Below, piece after piece: positions 42,997-52,144 of a stretch of 64,000 nucleotides of DNA. Position 1 is the stretch's first letter. The number at the start of each line of letters is the position of its first letter. The position numbers and the translations under genes were made by a program. The notes below the pieces were generated by a model. The model did not search any database. It was not told the origin of the DNA and worked only from the letters and a program-made list of their open reading frames with translations. This DNA is from Novosphingobium sp. (lineage in GTDB: Bacteria > Pseudomonadota > Alphaproteobacteria > Sphingomonadales > Sphingomonadaceae), in NCBI RefSeq assembly GCF_039595395.1, contig NZ_JBCNLP010000005.1:129101-193100 (forward strand), given 5' to 3'.

Positions 42997-43803
42997 TCAA
43001 TTGACGTGCATGTGCTCGCGTACATTGCGAATGGCCACAAGGCCCCAGCAGAGCATCAGCATCGTGAAGCCCAGAACGTAGCGCGGGTAGATGTAATTGG
43101 GATTTGCATTGGCGAACAGGCCATAGCGGGCAGCCTCGAAAATCGTCACCATGGGGTTCCACGCCATGAGTTCGCGCGCCCATGGCGGCAGGATGCTCAT
43201 GGTGAAAAAGGCGCCGCTGAGCGGGAACATGAAATAGGAAAAGGGGTGCACAAACCGGCCGATCAGATGGTTCGTGTAGGTGATGGCCGCCACCACCATG
43301 CACATGGCATGCGTCATGACACCCATGCCGATGATGGCGCCGAACAGATACAGCGGCCGCACCGGCAGTTCCATCAACCCCAGCATCAGCCCGATGCTGC
43401 ACAGCACGGCATAGGCGAACAGGGCGCCGATCATTTCGACCAGCGACCGCGACAGCATGATGTCGAAAGGGGTGATCTGGGCATGATAGAGCAGCGTCGT
43501 GACGCCGTGCAAGGCGCCTTCCGAGCGGTTGAAGCTGTTGCGGAAGATGATAAAAACGCAATAACCTGTCAGCGTGAAGGGGTAGGGGCCCATCCCGCTG
43601 GCATGTTCACCCATTTTGCTCACCTGGTGGAGGGTGGTGATCACACTGGCCAGCATCATCGGTTCCGCCATCATCCACAGGAAGCCGATGTTGTCACGAC
43701 CATACCGCGCCTGCATCTCGCGCAGGATCAAAGCCTTGATGACCGCTTGCTGGGTCAGCCACGCATCGATGAACGAGCGCCGCATCTCTCCGGTTTTATT
43801 CAC
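42997..43803 (-). CDS. kpsM: Polysaccharide ABC exporter permease (KpsM type)
   Basis: A 268-residue ABC-2 membrane protein with six hydrophobic segments, from MMLASVITTLHQV through IGALFAYAVLCSIGLMLGLM, LYLFGAIIGMGVMTHAMCMVV and FMFPLSGAFFTMSIL to YVLGFTMLMLCWGLVAIR. The cytoplasmic coupling start LILREMQARYGRDNIGFLWMMAEP is the KpsM/Wzm signature. It forms the export pore with the KpsT ATPase encoded divergently at 46049. The ATG overlaps the stop of the gene at 43800-44900 (ATGA). The short loops suggest KpsM rather than the O-antigen Wzm type. Confidence 0.9.
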   Translation of the reverse strand: MNKTGEMRRSFIDAWLTQQAVIKALILREMQARYGRDNIGFLWMMAEPMMLASVITTLHQVSKMGEHASGMGPYPFTLTGYCVFIIFRNSFNRSEGALHGVTTLLYHAQITPFDIMLSRSLVEMIGALFAYAVLCSIGLMLGLMELPVRPLYLFGAIIGMGVMTHAMCMVVAAITYTNHLIGRFVHPFSYFMFPLSGAFFTMSILPPWARELMAWNPMVTIFEAARYGLFANANPNYIYPRYVLGFTMLMLCWGLVAIRNVREHMHVN

Positions 43804-44900
43804 TTTCGGGCAATCCAGATAAATCGACTGGTGGCACCTTCCGGGGGGTGCCAGCTGTCCCCTGCGGGAAACGCCAGTTGCATCACATCATGCCCCAGGC
43901 CGATGCAATACAAGGCCAGTTGCTGCATACGGTTGCGGAACGCAAGCGCCTCTCCATCCCCGGTCATGTTAATCATCATGATCAGAAAGCCGTCTTTTGC
44001 AAGGCATTGCATCATCCTCTCGCAAAAGGTTTCCAGTCGCCCGGCCCCTTGCCACTGGGCTGGCACCGCCGCGATTGCGAAATCGCAAAGCCCCTCTGCC
44101 CTGTCCAGCGCAAGCAGGTCCACATCCTCGCGATCAAGCGTGAGGAGATGAATCGCGCAACCGGCGGCTTCCAGCGTGCCGAGCAGCGCCGCCTCGGCAA
44201 GGTCGACGATCAGCCCCTTGTTGCCATCGGCGATCAGCCCGCCAAAATCGAGCATCTGGAGAGCGGTGCCGCTGCTCCAGCAGTCCAGCGCATTGCCCCC
44301 GCGTTTGTCGAGCAGCGGCCAGCGGCCGCGCAACATCCGTTCGGCCTCGGGGTCCCATTGCATGGGCTGGGAAAAGGGAAGGTCTAGCGAGGGCCCCTTG
44401 TCGGCGATCAGGCGCCGCGCTGTCGTGGTTGCTGCCGGGTCGCTGCGGGCGCGGTCTGCCGTGTTGCCCCCGGCATGCGGGGCGGGCCTGGCATGCGCAG
44501 TGGGCGTGACCAGCTCTTCCAGAGCGATGTCGAGCCCGTCGGCCTGCAAATCGGAGGCGCCGGTGGCAAAGGCATAGAGGGCATATCTGACCCCCTCGAC
44601 CGCCAGAAACCGCAGGCTTCTTGCCAGATCCTCTCCGCCAAGATTGTCCAGATCCACCCGAATGCTGGCCGCAACCGAGGCATCGCGCCCCGGCGGCAAG
44701 GCCATGACCCTGATGTTCAATTCGCCAAAGGTCGCGCGGGCACAACGAATGGTGGCATGAAAGACGGCGCGCCCGGGCGCTGCGTCCAGATAGTCCGTGT
44801 GAAAGCAATAGCGCAGATCCGATGCCGGATCTGGCCCCCCCAGTCCTGGAATCAGGCTGGAATGGCCCACAAAGAAAGAAAAAGGATCAACTACCCGCAT
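43800..44900 (-). CDS. Hypothetical protein, possibly methyltransferase-like
   Basis: A 366-residue cytoplasmic protein without a recognised domain. The C-terminal ~200 residues have the strand order of a class I methyltransferase: ALQMLDFGGLIADGNKGLIVDLAEA, CAIHLLTLDREDVDLL, CDFAIAAVPAQWQ, FCERMMQCLAKDGFLIMMINMTG. However, the glycine-rich SAM loop is poor (DFGGLIADG), so SAM binding is uncertain. The N-terminal ~130 residues look beta-rich. It overlaps kpsM by 4 bases and follows a true methyltransferase gene by 43, so it belongs to the export/biosynthesis operon. A role in chain-end modification is possible. Confidence 0.62.
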   Translation of the reverse strand: MRVVDPFSFFVGHSSLIPGLGGPDPASDLRYCFHTDYLDAAPGRAVFHATIRCARATFGELNIRVMALPPGRDASVAASIRVDLDNLGGEDLARSLRFLAVEGVRYALYAFATGASDLQADGLDIALEELVTPTAHARPAPHAGGNTADRARSDPAATTTARRLIADKGPSLDLPFSQPMQWDPEAERMLRGRWPLLDKRGGNALDCWSSGTALQMLDFGGLIADGNKGLIVDLAEAALLGTLEAAGCAIHLLTLDREDVDLLALDRAEGLCDFAIAAVPAQWQGAGRLETFCERMMQCLAKDGFLIMMINMTGDGEALAFRNRMQQLALYCIGLGHDVMQLAFPAGDSWHPPEGATSRFIWIARK

Positions 44901-44943
44901 GGTCGCTCACATCGGGGCAAGGTTCCGCCTGTCGCAAACGTCA

Positions 44944-45819
44944 TCAGGCAGGCCTGCGGACGATCAGACCAAATGACGTGGTTACCCAGCGGTCGAGTTG
45001 CAGCTTGAGATGATTGTCCGCCGCATAGGGCGGCATGTCAATGTGCCGGTCCAGCGCCTCATCGCCCAGGTCCCAGTTGACCTCGACCTCAAAACCTTGC
45101 GCTTGCAAATCGGCGATCATGGCCTCGAAATCGCGCTTGCGAAACAGCACGGTCGAGCCGCTCTTCAACGTTTCGTCATTGGAGGAACAGTTGAATTCGG
45201 TGGTGTGCACGCCGATGCCGCCCGGCTTGAGCAGGCGAGCGGTGTTGAGGATGAACTCATGCCCGTGCCGGATGGACCCAAGATGTTCAAAAGCGCAGGC
45301 CGACCAGCAGAAATCGAAGGTTCCGATATCGCCGGGAATGGCGTTCATGTCCACAAAGCGGAAGCTGACGTTGCGCTCGAACTGTTCGGGCGGGCAGATG
45401 CCGCGATCGTTCATGGCGTCCTTGCCCGATGCATGCTGGTCGGTTTCCACCCACCCGCTGCGCTGGGCCTCTTCCGGCTCAAGGTCGGTGCCCACGACCT
45501 GAGCCCCGCGCCCGGCGAAGATGGCCGCCAGCGGTTCAGCGCCAACGCCAAAGCCCAACCCGTTGCGCCCCGGATTGAGAACCCCGGCCAGCGAGAGAAC
45601 CTGAAGGATGTAGCAGAATTCCCACTGTTTGCGGTGGGTTCGCGGCTGTTCGCGAATCTGCTCGCACCAGTAACGGTAGGCATCTTCGTCAAACTGGCTG
45701 GCGGTACAGGCTTGCGACACAGGGTGAGTCAATGTCGGCGCGGCCGGATGTGTTGTCGATGGGGTATTCGCCAGCGAAGCGGTCTTGGCAAAAATCGACT
45801 TCAACCTGGAAATCTGCAT
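44944..45819 (-). CDS. SAM-dependent methyltransferase, first gene of the leftward operon
   Basis: About 291 residues. The SAM-binding part begins VLNPGRNGLGFGVGAEPLAAIFAGRGAQVVGTDLEPEEA near 95, followed by FDFCWSACAFEHLGSIRHGHEFILNTARLLKPGGIGVHTTEFN. This is the pattern of Methyltransf_23-like enzymes in exopolysaccharide loci, which cap or decorate glycans. AGGT four bases before ATG 45819 makes that start better than the in-frame ATG at 45849, which lacks a ribosome site. It diverges from kpsT; the ~230 bases between them hold promoters for both halves of the export locus. Confidence 0.78.
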   Translation of the reverse strand: MQISRLKSIFAKTASLANTPSTTHPAAPTLTHPVSQACTASQFDEDAYRYWCEQIREQPRTHRKQWEFCYILQVLSLAGVLNPGRNGLGFGVGAEPLAAIFAGRGAQVVGTDLEPEEAQRSGWVETDQHASGKDAMNDRGICPPEQFERNVSFRFVDMNAIPGDIGTFDFCWSACAFEHLGSIRHGHEFILNTARLLKPGGIGVHTTEFNCSSNDETLKSGSTVLFRKRDFEAMIADLQAQGFEVEVNWDLGDEALDRHIDMPPYAADNHLKLQLDRWVTTSFGLIVRRPA

Positions 45820-46048
45820 TATCACCTGCTTTGCCAATGCCCGGATCATTCAAGTCCAGAGCGTCAATTTTCACAATCGCGTTTTCTTGCGGCGCGTCCG
45901 CCAGCTGGCGGTTCATGGCCTACTACGGCCGTTTGGTAAACAGGCAGATTATGGCGTGGACGAAATCACCAACATATTTTATCGGTAGCAACATCACAAC
46001 ATGACAACAATTTTATGCCATGTCCCGGCACCTCCAGCGGATCTTTGC

Positions 46049-46729
46049 ATGATCACCTTTAGCGACGTATCGAAGACCTATCGCACGCGAGGCCTGACCA
46101 ACCGGGTGTTCAGTCGTCTCGATTTCTCGATCCTGCCGCGCGAAAGCTTGGCGATTTGCGGCGCGAACGGGGCGGGTAAATCCACCTTGCTTCGCCTGAT
46201 CGCAGGGATCGAACACCCCACATCCGGCACCATTACCCGCACCATGCGCACCTCATGGCCTATCGGGCTGGCCAATTGTTTCCAGATGACGATGTCGGGC
46301 ACCGACAATGCGAGATTTATCGCGCGCATCTATGGGAAGGACGAAAAAGACGTTCTGGCTTATGTTGACGACTTTGCCCAGCTGGGCATCTTCATGAACC
46401 AGCCTGTGATGAATTACTCCTCGGGCATGGCCTCACGTCTGGCCTTTGGCGTGTCGCTGGCGGTCGATTTCGATTGCTACATTGTGGATGAGGTGACCGC
46501 TGTGGGTGACGCCCGGTTCCGGCGCCGCTGCGAGGAGGAGCTGCTGTCGCGGCGCGATCGCGCGGCCCTCATCATGACGTCGCACGACCCCGGTGTGCTG
46601 GAACGTTATTGCACCCGGGGCGCCGTGCTTTACGGTGGAGTGCTGACATTTTTCAATACTGCGGCCGAAGCGAATGAGGTGCACCACGCCTTGCAGATGC
46701 GGCACCCGGCCCTGGCCGCGGCAGGCTGA
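46049..46729 (+). CDS. kpsT: Polysaccharide ABC exporter ATPase (KpsT type)
   Basis: A 226-residue ATP-binding subunit. Walker A GANGAGKSTLL near 39, signature MNYSSGMASRLAFGVSLA near 134, Walker B FDCYIVDEVTAVGD, and H-loop MTSHDPGVLERY. The family-specific MRTSWPIGL and LANCFQMTMSGTDNARFIARIYG stretches mark KpsT/CtrD/BexA. It powers capsule export through KpsM. ATG 46049 places MITFSDVSKTYR at the N terminus, typical for the family; an ATG at 46001 would add 16 residues. It is transcribed rightward with the kpsD-like gene and a glycosyltransferase. Confidence 0.92.
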   Translation: MITFSDVSKTYRTRGLTNRVFSRLDFSILPRESLAICGANGAGKSTLLRLIAGIEHPTSGTITRTMRTSWPIGLANCFQMTMSGTDNARFIARIYGKDEKDVLAYVDDFAQLGIFMNQPVMNYSSGMASRLAFGVSLAVDFDCYIVDEVTAVGDARFRRRCEEELLSRRDRAALIMTSHDPGVLERYCTRGAVLYGGVLTFFNTAAEANEVHHALQMRHPALAAAG

Positions 46730-46863
46730 AACCGCCTGGCCCGCCATGCGGCACGGCCGCAGCAGGCGGAAAAATCTTGCTCTTGAATGGCTAAGTTGGC
46801 ATCAGCTTGTGCATGCTCTTACGTGACCCGAGATTGGCCCGTTTTTCAAATGAACACCATAAA

Positions 46864-48021
46864 ATGACCGATGTTCGTGTTGAACGGGTGGGCAGATGTT
46901 TCCAAAAATCCCTGCTGCTCTTGTCTCTCTGCGGCGCCCTTGGCGGCTGTGCTGCCTTGCCAAGCAACGGCCCGACAGCCGGCTCCATGAGCAAAGGTGC
47001 GCAAAACGCCCATATGGTTCCCTATTCGCTGGTGGACATTACGCCAGACGTGATTCACGCCAATCACCCGGTTCAAAATCTCGGCGTCTTGCAGCTTGCG
47101 GCGCTGTCCTCTGGCGGGACGCCTGCCCGTGCGGACATGATCCGCAACGGCGATACGCTGACAATCACCATTTTTGAGGTGGGCGTCTCGCTGTTTTCCG
47201 GGCAGGTTCCGGTAACAGAGGCCATCCGCACCCCCACGGCCGGGGCCCAGCAGATGCTGGTCGCGGTACGCGAGGACGGCACGGCGGACCTACCCTATCT
47301 GGGCACCGTGCATGCGGCGGGCACCTATCCAGAGCAACTGGCAGAAGAGCTGCGCCATCGGTTGCGGCGCATGTCGGAAAGCCCCCAGGTGCAGGTCAAT
47401 ATCAGCGATACGGCGCACAATGTCGTGTATGTCTCGGGGGCGGTCGCCAAGCCGGGCCGCTATCGCCTGACGGCCGCTCATGAAAAATTGCTTGATATGC
47501 TGGCTCTTGCGGGCGGCGCGGCAGACAACATCAACAATGTCGACATCAAGCTGACCCGCGGAACGCATGTCGCGCAGGCGCCGCTCAATGAAGTCTCAGC
47601 CGAGGATCTGGCCAATCTGGAAATCCAGTCTGATGACCGGATCGAGATCGTTTCCAGGAAGAACACCTACACGGTTTTTGGCGCGACAGACAAGGTCAGC
47701 CAGATTCCTTTTGAAACCCGTGACGTAACCTTGGCGGAAGCCATCGCCCGTGCGGCCGGCCCTGCCGATGCAAGGGCCAATGCACGCGGTGTTTATCTGT
47801 TCCGCATGGAAAAGGGGGAGAATGGCGGCTCGCCCCATGCCACCGTCTATCATATCAACATGCTGAAACCTGAGAGCTATTTTCTGGCACAGATGTTCGT
47901 GGTGAAAGACAGGGACGTGATCCTCTTCTCGAATTCCTCGTCCAACATCACCCAGAAAATGCTGGGCCTGCTTAGCCAGTTGTTCAGCCCTGCCCTCTCC
48001 ATTCGCTACGCGACGCAGTAA
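46864..48021 (+). CDS. Outer-membrane polysaccharide export lipoprotein (Wza/KpsD/BexD type)
   Basis: A 385-residue lipoprotein with lipobox LGGC at about residues 26-29 after a hydrophobic LLLLSLCGA core. Poly_export domain from RNGDTLTITIFEVG to VAVREDGTADLPYLGTV, two SLBB-type repeats (NVVYVSGAVAKPGRYRLTAAHEKLLDMLALAGGA and a second around YTVFGATDKVSQIPF ... LAEAIARAAGP), and a C-terminal amphipathic helix (ITQKMLGLLSQLFSPALSI) that would form the outer-membrane ring. It is the exit channel for the capsule. ATG 46864 is preferred for signal-peptide length; 46807 is an alternative, and neither has a strong ribosome site. The next gene starts 5 bases after its stop. Confidence 0.88.
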   Translation: MTDVRVERVGRCFQKSLLLLSLCGALGGCAALPSNGPTAGSMSKGAQNAHMVPYSLVDITPDVIHANHPVQNLGVLQLAALSSGGTPARADMIRNGDTLTITIFEVGVSLFSGQVPVTEAIRTPTAGAQQMLVAVREDGTADLPYLGTVHAAGTYPEQLAEELRHRLRRMSESPQVQVNISDTAHNVVYVSGAVAKPGRYRLTAAHEKLLDMLALAGGAADNINNVDIKLTRGTHVAQAPLNEVSAEDLANLEIQSDDRIEIVSRKNTYTVFGATDKVSQIPFETRDVTLAEAIARAAGPADARANARGVYLFRMEKGENGGSPHATVYHINMLKPESYFLAQMFVVKDRDVILFSNSSSNITQKMLGLLSQLFSPALSIRYATQ

Positions 48022-48026
48022 ACATT

Positions 48027-49334
48027 ATGCGCATTGGTATCGATGGCTACAACCTTTCAATGCCTGACGGCACGGGCATTGCCAATTACGGGGCATCGCT
48101 GGCCTCGGTGCTGCACCGGGCAGGCCATGATGTCGAAGGCATTTTCGGGCTGGATGCGGGCAATCGCGCGGAAACGCGTGAAATCCTGTTTTTTGACCGC
48201 TTTGGCCATGGGCACCGCGTGTCGTCGGGTGCCCTGGCCCGCAAGGTGGCGCTCAGCACGGCGTTGTGGCACCTGCCGCGCCGCCTTTCGCAGGTGCCGC
48301 TCACCGATGCGGTGGACAAACGCAGCTTCGGCTTCCGCCTGCCGGCCTTTTCGTCCTTGTGGACCTCGCCTTTTCTGTTTGAGATGGCCTGGGCGCGCTT
48401 CACCTATCTAGGCTTGATGACCACGGTGTCGCTGCCCAATCCGCCTGATGTGATGCACTGGACTTATCCGCTGCCCATTCGCATGGCCGGAACGCGCAAT
48501 GTCTATACCATTCATGACCTTGTCCCGCTCAAATTGCCTCAGGCCACGCTGGACAACAAGGTCTATTATCGCAACCTGATTGCAAGCTGTCTGGCGGCAG
48601 GCGACCATATCGCCACAGTGTCCGAAGCAAGCCGACGCGACATTCTGGAAATTTTTCCGGAGGCGGATCCGGCAAAAATCACCAACACCTATCAATCCAG
48701 CCCCATTCCTGATGAACTTCTCAAAAGTTCGCCAGAGGCGGATGCCGATTTTGTGCGGCACACCTTTGGCCTTGAGAACAAAGGATATTATCTCTTCTTC
48801 GGCGCGGTAGACCCCAAGAAGAACATTGGCAGGATCGTCGATGGGTATCTGTCTTCGCAAAGCAAGCTACCGCTGGTGATCGTCAGCTCGCGCGACTGGG
48901 GCATGGAACGCGAAACGCGCATGCTGGGTGGCGATGGCAGCATCTATGGCCGCAAGCTGGGCGAAAGAATCGTGCAGCTGCAATATCTGCCGCGCCCCAG
49001 CCTGTTCCGGCTGATCCGCTCCGCCAAGGCTGTGCTGTTTCCCTCGCTTTACGAGGGTTTTGGTCTGCCCGTCCTTGAAAGCATGCAATTGGGCACGCCT
49101 GCCATCACGTCCTACACGTCCTCCCTGCCCGAGGTGGCGGGTAAGGACGGCTTGTTGGTAGACCCGTACAAGACACCCGAGATCGCTGCCGCCATCCGAC
49201 GTCTGGAAACCGAGCCCAGTCTTTATGAACAGGTCCGTGATGCTGGCTTGGCCCATGCACAGATCTTTACAGACGCCAACTTTGTCGACCGCCTGCTGGG
49301 GCTTTATGCTTCCATGGGGTTGACGGCGGCTTAG
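48027..49334 (+). CDS. Glycosyltransferase family 4 enzyme
   Basis: A 435-residue GT-B glycosyltransferase. N-terminal MRIGIDGYNLSMPDGTGIANYG, middle YTIHDLVPLKLPQ and HIATVSEASRRDI, C-terminal nucleotide-sugar part YYLFFGAVDPKKNIGRIVDGY, LQYLPRPSLFRLIRSAKAVLFPSLYEGFGLPVLESMQLGTPAIT with the E-x7-E motif. It adds a sugar, donor unknown, to the growing polysaccharide at the cytoplasmic face. It is cotranscribed with kpsT and the export lipoprotein. About 17 bases after its stop an IS630 derivative begins, which ends the operon. Confidence 0.9.
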   Translation: MRIGIDGYNLSMPDGTGIANYGASLASVLHRAGHDVEGIFGLDAGNRAETREILFFDRFGHGHRVSSGALARKVALSTALWHLPRRLSQVPLTDAVDKRSFGFRLPAFSSLWTSPFLFEMAWARFTYLGLMTTVSLPNPPDVMHWTYPLPIRMAGTRNVYTIHDLVPLKLPQATLDNKVYYRNLIASCLAAGDHIATVSEASRRDILEIFPEADPAKITNTYQSSPIPDELLKSSPEADADFVRHTFGLENKGYYLFFGAVDPKKNIGRIVDGYLSSQSKLPLVIVSSRDWGMERETRMLGGDGSIYGRKLGERIVQLQYLPRPSLFRLIRSAKAVLFPSLYEGFGLPVLESMQLGTPAITSYTSSLPEVAGKDGLLVDPYKTPEIAAAIRRLETEPSLYEQVRDAGLAHAQIFTDANFVDRLLGLYASMGLTAA

Positions 49335-49352
49335 CAGCGGCGCTGCCCCTAG

Positions 49353-49995
49353 AGCGTTTTTCGATTGCTATGAATCGTGAGGGATTCCCTCCGGCGGCAC
49401 TTTATGATTCATGGAATGTGCTGGCGAAGGAGGCCGGTATGGATGGGGCACCCGCTCTCGATGGATTTGCGCTCGCGGCTTCTGGCGGCGATCGATGACG
49501 GATTGAGTTGCCGGGCGGCAGCGGCACGATTGGGCGTTGCGCCCTCAATGGCAATCCGATGGCATGGGCGCCGCCGCGAAACGGGGAGCTTTGCCGCCAA
49601 GCCGCAGGGCGGTGACTTGCGGTCGCGGCGGATCGAGGCGCGGGCGGCAGACATCCTGGCAATATGGGAGGCTCGCAGGGACATCTCGCTCGAGGAACTG
49701 CGGCCGGGCGACATTGTTATCATGGACAATCTGTCGAGCCATAAGCGCCCGGCGGTCCGGGATCGGATCGAAGCGGCAGGAGCGACGCTCCGCTTCCTCC
49801 CGCCCTACAATCCCGACTTCAACCCGATCGAGAAGGCATTCTCCCGCCTCAAAGCCAGGCTCCGGAAAGCAGGCGAGCGAACCGTCAGCGGTTTACGGGG
49901 TCTCATCGGCAAACTCGTCGATGTCTTCCAGCCCACCGAATGCGCTAACTACTTCAGTTCATGCGGTTACGATCCTAACTGATCGAAAAATGCTC
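49353..49995 (+). mobile_element. IS630-family element, internally deleted (copy 2)
   Basis: A 643-bp derivative flanked by TA (49351-49352, 49996-49997), with ends GAGCGTTTTTCGATTGC and, inverted, GAGCATTTTTCGATCAG. It keeps the N-terminal HTH part of the transposase (DLRSRLLAAIDDGLSCRAAAARLGVAPSMAIRWHGR) and the C-terminal DDE part from GDIVIMDNLSSHK on, fused in frame at RDISLEELRPGD. The central ~120 residues with the first catalytic Asp are missing. The product (about 200 residues) is a fused but inactive transposase. Its right-end TA supplies the stop codon of the neighbouring SDR gene. Confidence 0.88.
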
Positions 49996-50744
49996 TAGCG
50001 CTTCTTGACGGTAAAGCGCAAATTACCGTTGAACAGCCTGAGCAGCCCTTCCGGGATGAGCAGCGAGAACAATGCCATGGGCCACAGCGGCGCGGGGAAA
50101 CCGAAAAGCCGCGTGTTGGCCAAGGCCTGTTTCACAATGCGGCGCGCGGCGTCCTCGGGCTTGATTTCGTGGGGGCGGTTGCCCAGATGCTCGGCTTGCA
50201 TGGGCGTGGCTACATAGCCCGGGCAGCACACCGACACACCCACGCCCGTGCCGCGCAAAGCCTCGCGCAACGATAAACCATACATCACCAGCCCCGCCTT
50301 GCTGGCCGAATAGGCCGGGGCGTCCGGCAAGGGCGACAGGCCCGCCAGCGAGGAGACAAGCGCAATCTGCCCCTGCCCACGCGCCTGCATGCCGGGCAAC
50401 ACCGCATGCAGCGCCGCCACCGCCGAGGTGAGGTTGATGGCCAGCACATCGCTGGCTACCGCGCCCGTTTCCACGGTTTCGCCCTCGCGGCGGCCGTCCA
50501 GAATACCGTGGTTGGATACGTAAAGGTCCACTGCGCCAAAGCCCGCGACAAAACCCGCAAAAGCAGCCGTGTCGCGCATGTCCATGGCCGCGGTCTGCAC
50601 AACCCTGCCGCAAGCCTCAGCCACCTGAGCCAGCCGCTCCGCGTCGCGGCCCACCAGCCCCAGGCGCCACCCCTTGCGCGCCAGTTCAAGCGCCACCGCC
50701 CGGCCGATGCCGCTCGATGCACCCGTTACAATAGCGGTTTTCAC
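49995..50744 (-). CDS. Short-chain dehydrogenase of the capsule-lipid cluster (RkpH/WcbP-like)
   Basis: A 249-residue classical SDR: TGASSGIGRAVALELARKGW cofactor motif, VSNHGILD, catalytic Ser in ALVSSLAGL and YSASK with Tyr and Lys. The C-terminal hydrophobic segment PLWPMALFSLLIPEGLLRLFNG suggests membrane association. It overlaps the alpha-oxoamine synthase gene by 4 bases, and that overlaps the PKS gene. It should reduce the 3-keto group of the synthase product, as 3-ketosphinganine reductase does. The stop TAG is formed by the last base pair of the TA target of the IS630 derivative, so the natural C terminus may have been a little longer. Confidence 0.83.
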   Translation of the reverse strand: MKTAIVTGASSGIGRAVALELARKGWRLGLVGRDAERLAQVAEACGRVVQTAAMDMRDTAAFAGFVAGFGAVDLYVSNHGILDGRREGETVETGAVASDVLAINLTSAVAALHAVLPGMQARGQGQIALVSSLAGLSPLPDAPAYSASKAGLVMYGLSLREALRGTGVGVSVCCPGYVATPMQAEHLGNRPHEIKPEDAARRIVKQALANTRLFGFPAPLWPMALFSLLIPEGLLRLFNGNLRFTVKKR

Positions 50745-52144
50745 TCGTCCTCTTCCAGCGCCTGCAACCGCTGAAGGATGGTGTTCTTGGCAATGCTGGC
50801 CAGCGTGACGCCCGAACGCGACAGTTGCGCCCTTTCGCCCACCAGCGTGTCGATCACGCCGTCAATCTGCGCCTGCGTATGGCCCGACGAGATGAAGAAG
50901 CGGATGCGCGCCGCCTTTTCCGGCACGCCGGGCGGCAGTACCGGCACGGTGGCATAGCCGCGCTCCAGCAACCGCTCGGACAGCATCACCGTTTGCAGAC
51001 TGTCACCCAGAATGACCGGCGTGACCGCCAGCCCCCAGCTGTCGCCCACATCCAGCCCGGCGGCGCGCGCCTTGTTCAGGAAATAGCCACCATTGGCCTG
51101 CAACAACGCCACACGCTCCGGCTCGCTCAGCATCAAGTCCAACGCCGTCAAAGACGCGACCGTTGCCGTTGCCGGAATGCCCACCGAATAGACCATGCCC
51201 GGCGCGCGATATTTCAGGAAATCGATGAGCGCGCGCGGCCCCGCGATATAGCCGCCGCAAGACACCAGCGTCTTAGAGAGCGTGCCCATCCAGATGTCCA
51301 CCTCGCGCGGGTCCACCCCGGCATGCTCGAACAATCCGCGCCCGGTCTTGCCCAGCACGCCCAGCGAATGGGCCTCGTCCACCATCAGCCAGGCCGAATG
51401 GCTGTTCTTCACCTCCACCAGACGCGCCAGATCAGGCCCGTCACCGTCCATGGAGAACAGGCCCTCGGTGACGATGAGGCAATGGCGGAACTGGCCGCGC
51501 AGCTGACCCAGCAGGCGGTCCAGCGCCTCGATGTCATTATGCGGGAAATTGACGCGATGCGCGCCGGAAAGCTGGGCGCCCACCACGATGGAATTGTGCG
51601 ACAGCGAGTCATGAATGACCAGATCGCCTTCGCCCATCATCGTGCCGATGGTGGTGACATTGGTGGCATGGCCCGAGACGAAGAGCAGCGCGTCTTCTGC
51701 CCCATAAAGGCTGGCCAGTTCGCCTTCCAGTTCGCGGTGCACGCTGCGCTCGCCAGACGTCAGCCGGCTTGCCGACACGCTGGTGCCCCATTGCGCGGCG
51801 GCCTCGGCCACGGCGGCGACAATGCGCGGATGACCGTTGAGCCCCAGATAGTCGTAAGAGGTGAAGTTGACCGCAGGCCGCCCCTCGACCACCGTTTCGG
51901 TGCCTGCCCGCGCCTCATGCAGACGGTAAAACGGCACCGGAATGCCGATCTTGCCCGCAAGGCTCTGTTGCAGGCGGATCGCCTCGAAGCCGGGCAGGTC
52001 TTCAAAGCCTGGCGCCTTCTTACGCCCGGCGCCCAGAATGCCGCCCAGCAGCCCGCTGGGCGATGCCGTCGCCTTTTTCACCCCCGCGATAAGCGCGGAC
52101 CGCATATCCCGGCTCAACCGGCGGGGAGGGGTTTCGTCAGCCAC
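50741..52144 (-). CDS. Alpha-oxoamine synthase (RkpG/WcbT-like, PLP-dependent)
   Basis: A 467-residue fold type I PLP enzyme related to serine palmitoyltransferase and 8-amino-7-oxononanoate synthase. Motifs: FTSYDYLGLNGHPRI near 94, TSVSASRLTSGERSVHRELEGELA, DSLSHNSIVVGAQLSGA, MVDEAHSLGVLGKTGRG with the Asp for the pyridine nitrogen, and GTLSKTLVSCGGYIAG with the Schiff-base Lys. It condenses an acyl thioester with an amino acid, releasing CO2. The ~50-residue N-terminal extension and the fusion-like overlap with the PKS gene suggest that the acyl group comes from the PKS ACP. This trio matches capsule loci of Sinorhizobium (rkp) and Burkholderia (wcb) rather than the stand-alone sphingolipid enzyme. 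Confidence 0.87.
   Translation of the reverse strand: MADETPPRRLSRDMRSALIAGVKKATASPSGLLGGILGAGRKKAPGFEDLPGFEAIRLQQSLAGKIGIPVPFYRLHEARAGTETVVEGRPAVNFTSYDYLGLNGHPRIVAAVAEAAAQWGTSVSASRLTSGERSVHRELEGELASLYGAEDALLFVSGHATNVTTIGTMMGEGDLVIHDSLSHNSIVVGAQLSGAHRVNFPHNDIEALDRLLGQLRGQFRHCLIVTEGLFSMDGDGPDLARLVEVKNSHSAWLMVDEAHSLGVLGKTGRGLFEHAGVDPREVDIWMGTLSKTLVSCGGYIAGPRALIDFLKYRAPGMVYSVGIPATATVASLTALDLMLSEPERVALLQANGGYFLNKARAAGLDVGDSWGLAVTPVILGDSLQTVMLSERLLERGYATVPVLPPGVPEKAARIRFFISSGHTQAQIDGVIDTLVGERAQLSRSGVTLASIAKNTILQRLQALEEDE

Noticed and set aside
50741..52144. Canonical serine palmitoyltransferase for sphingolipid synthesis
   Set aside because: It overlaps the PKS gene and is longer than typical bacterial enzymes, so the capsule-type RkpG/WcbT assignment is preferred.
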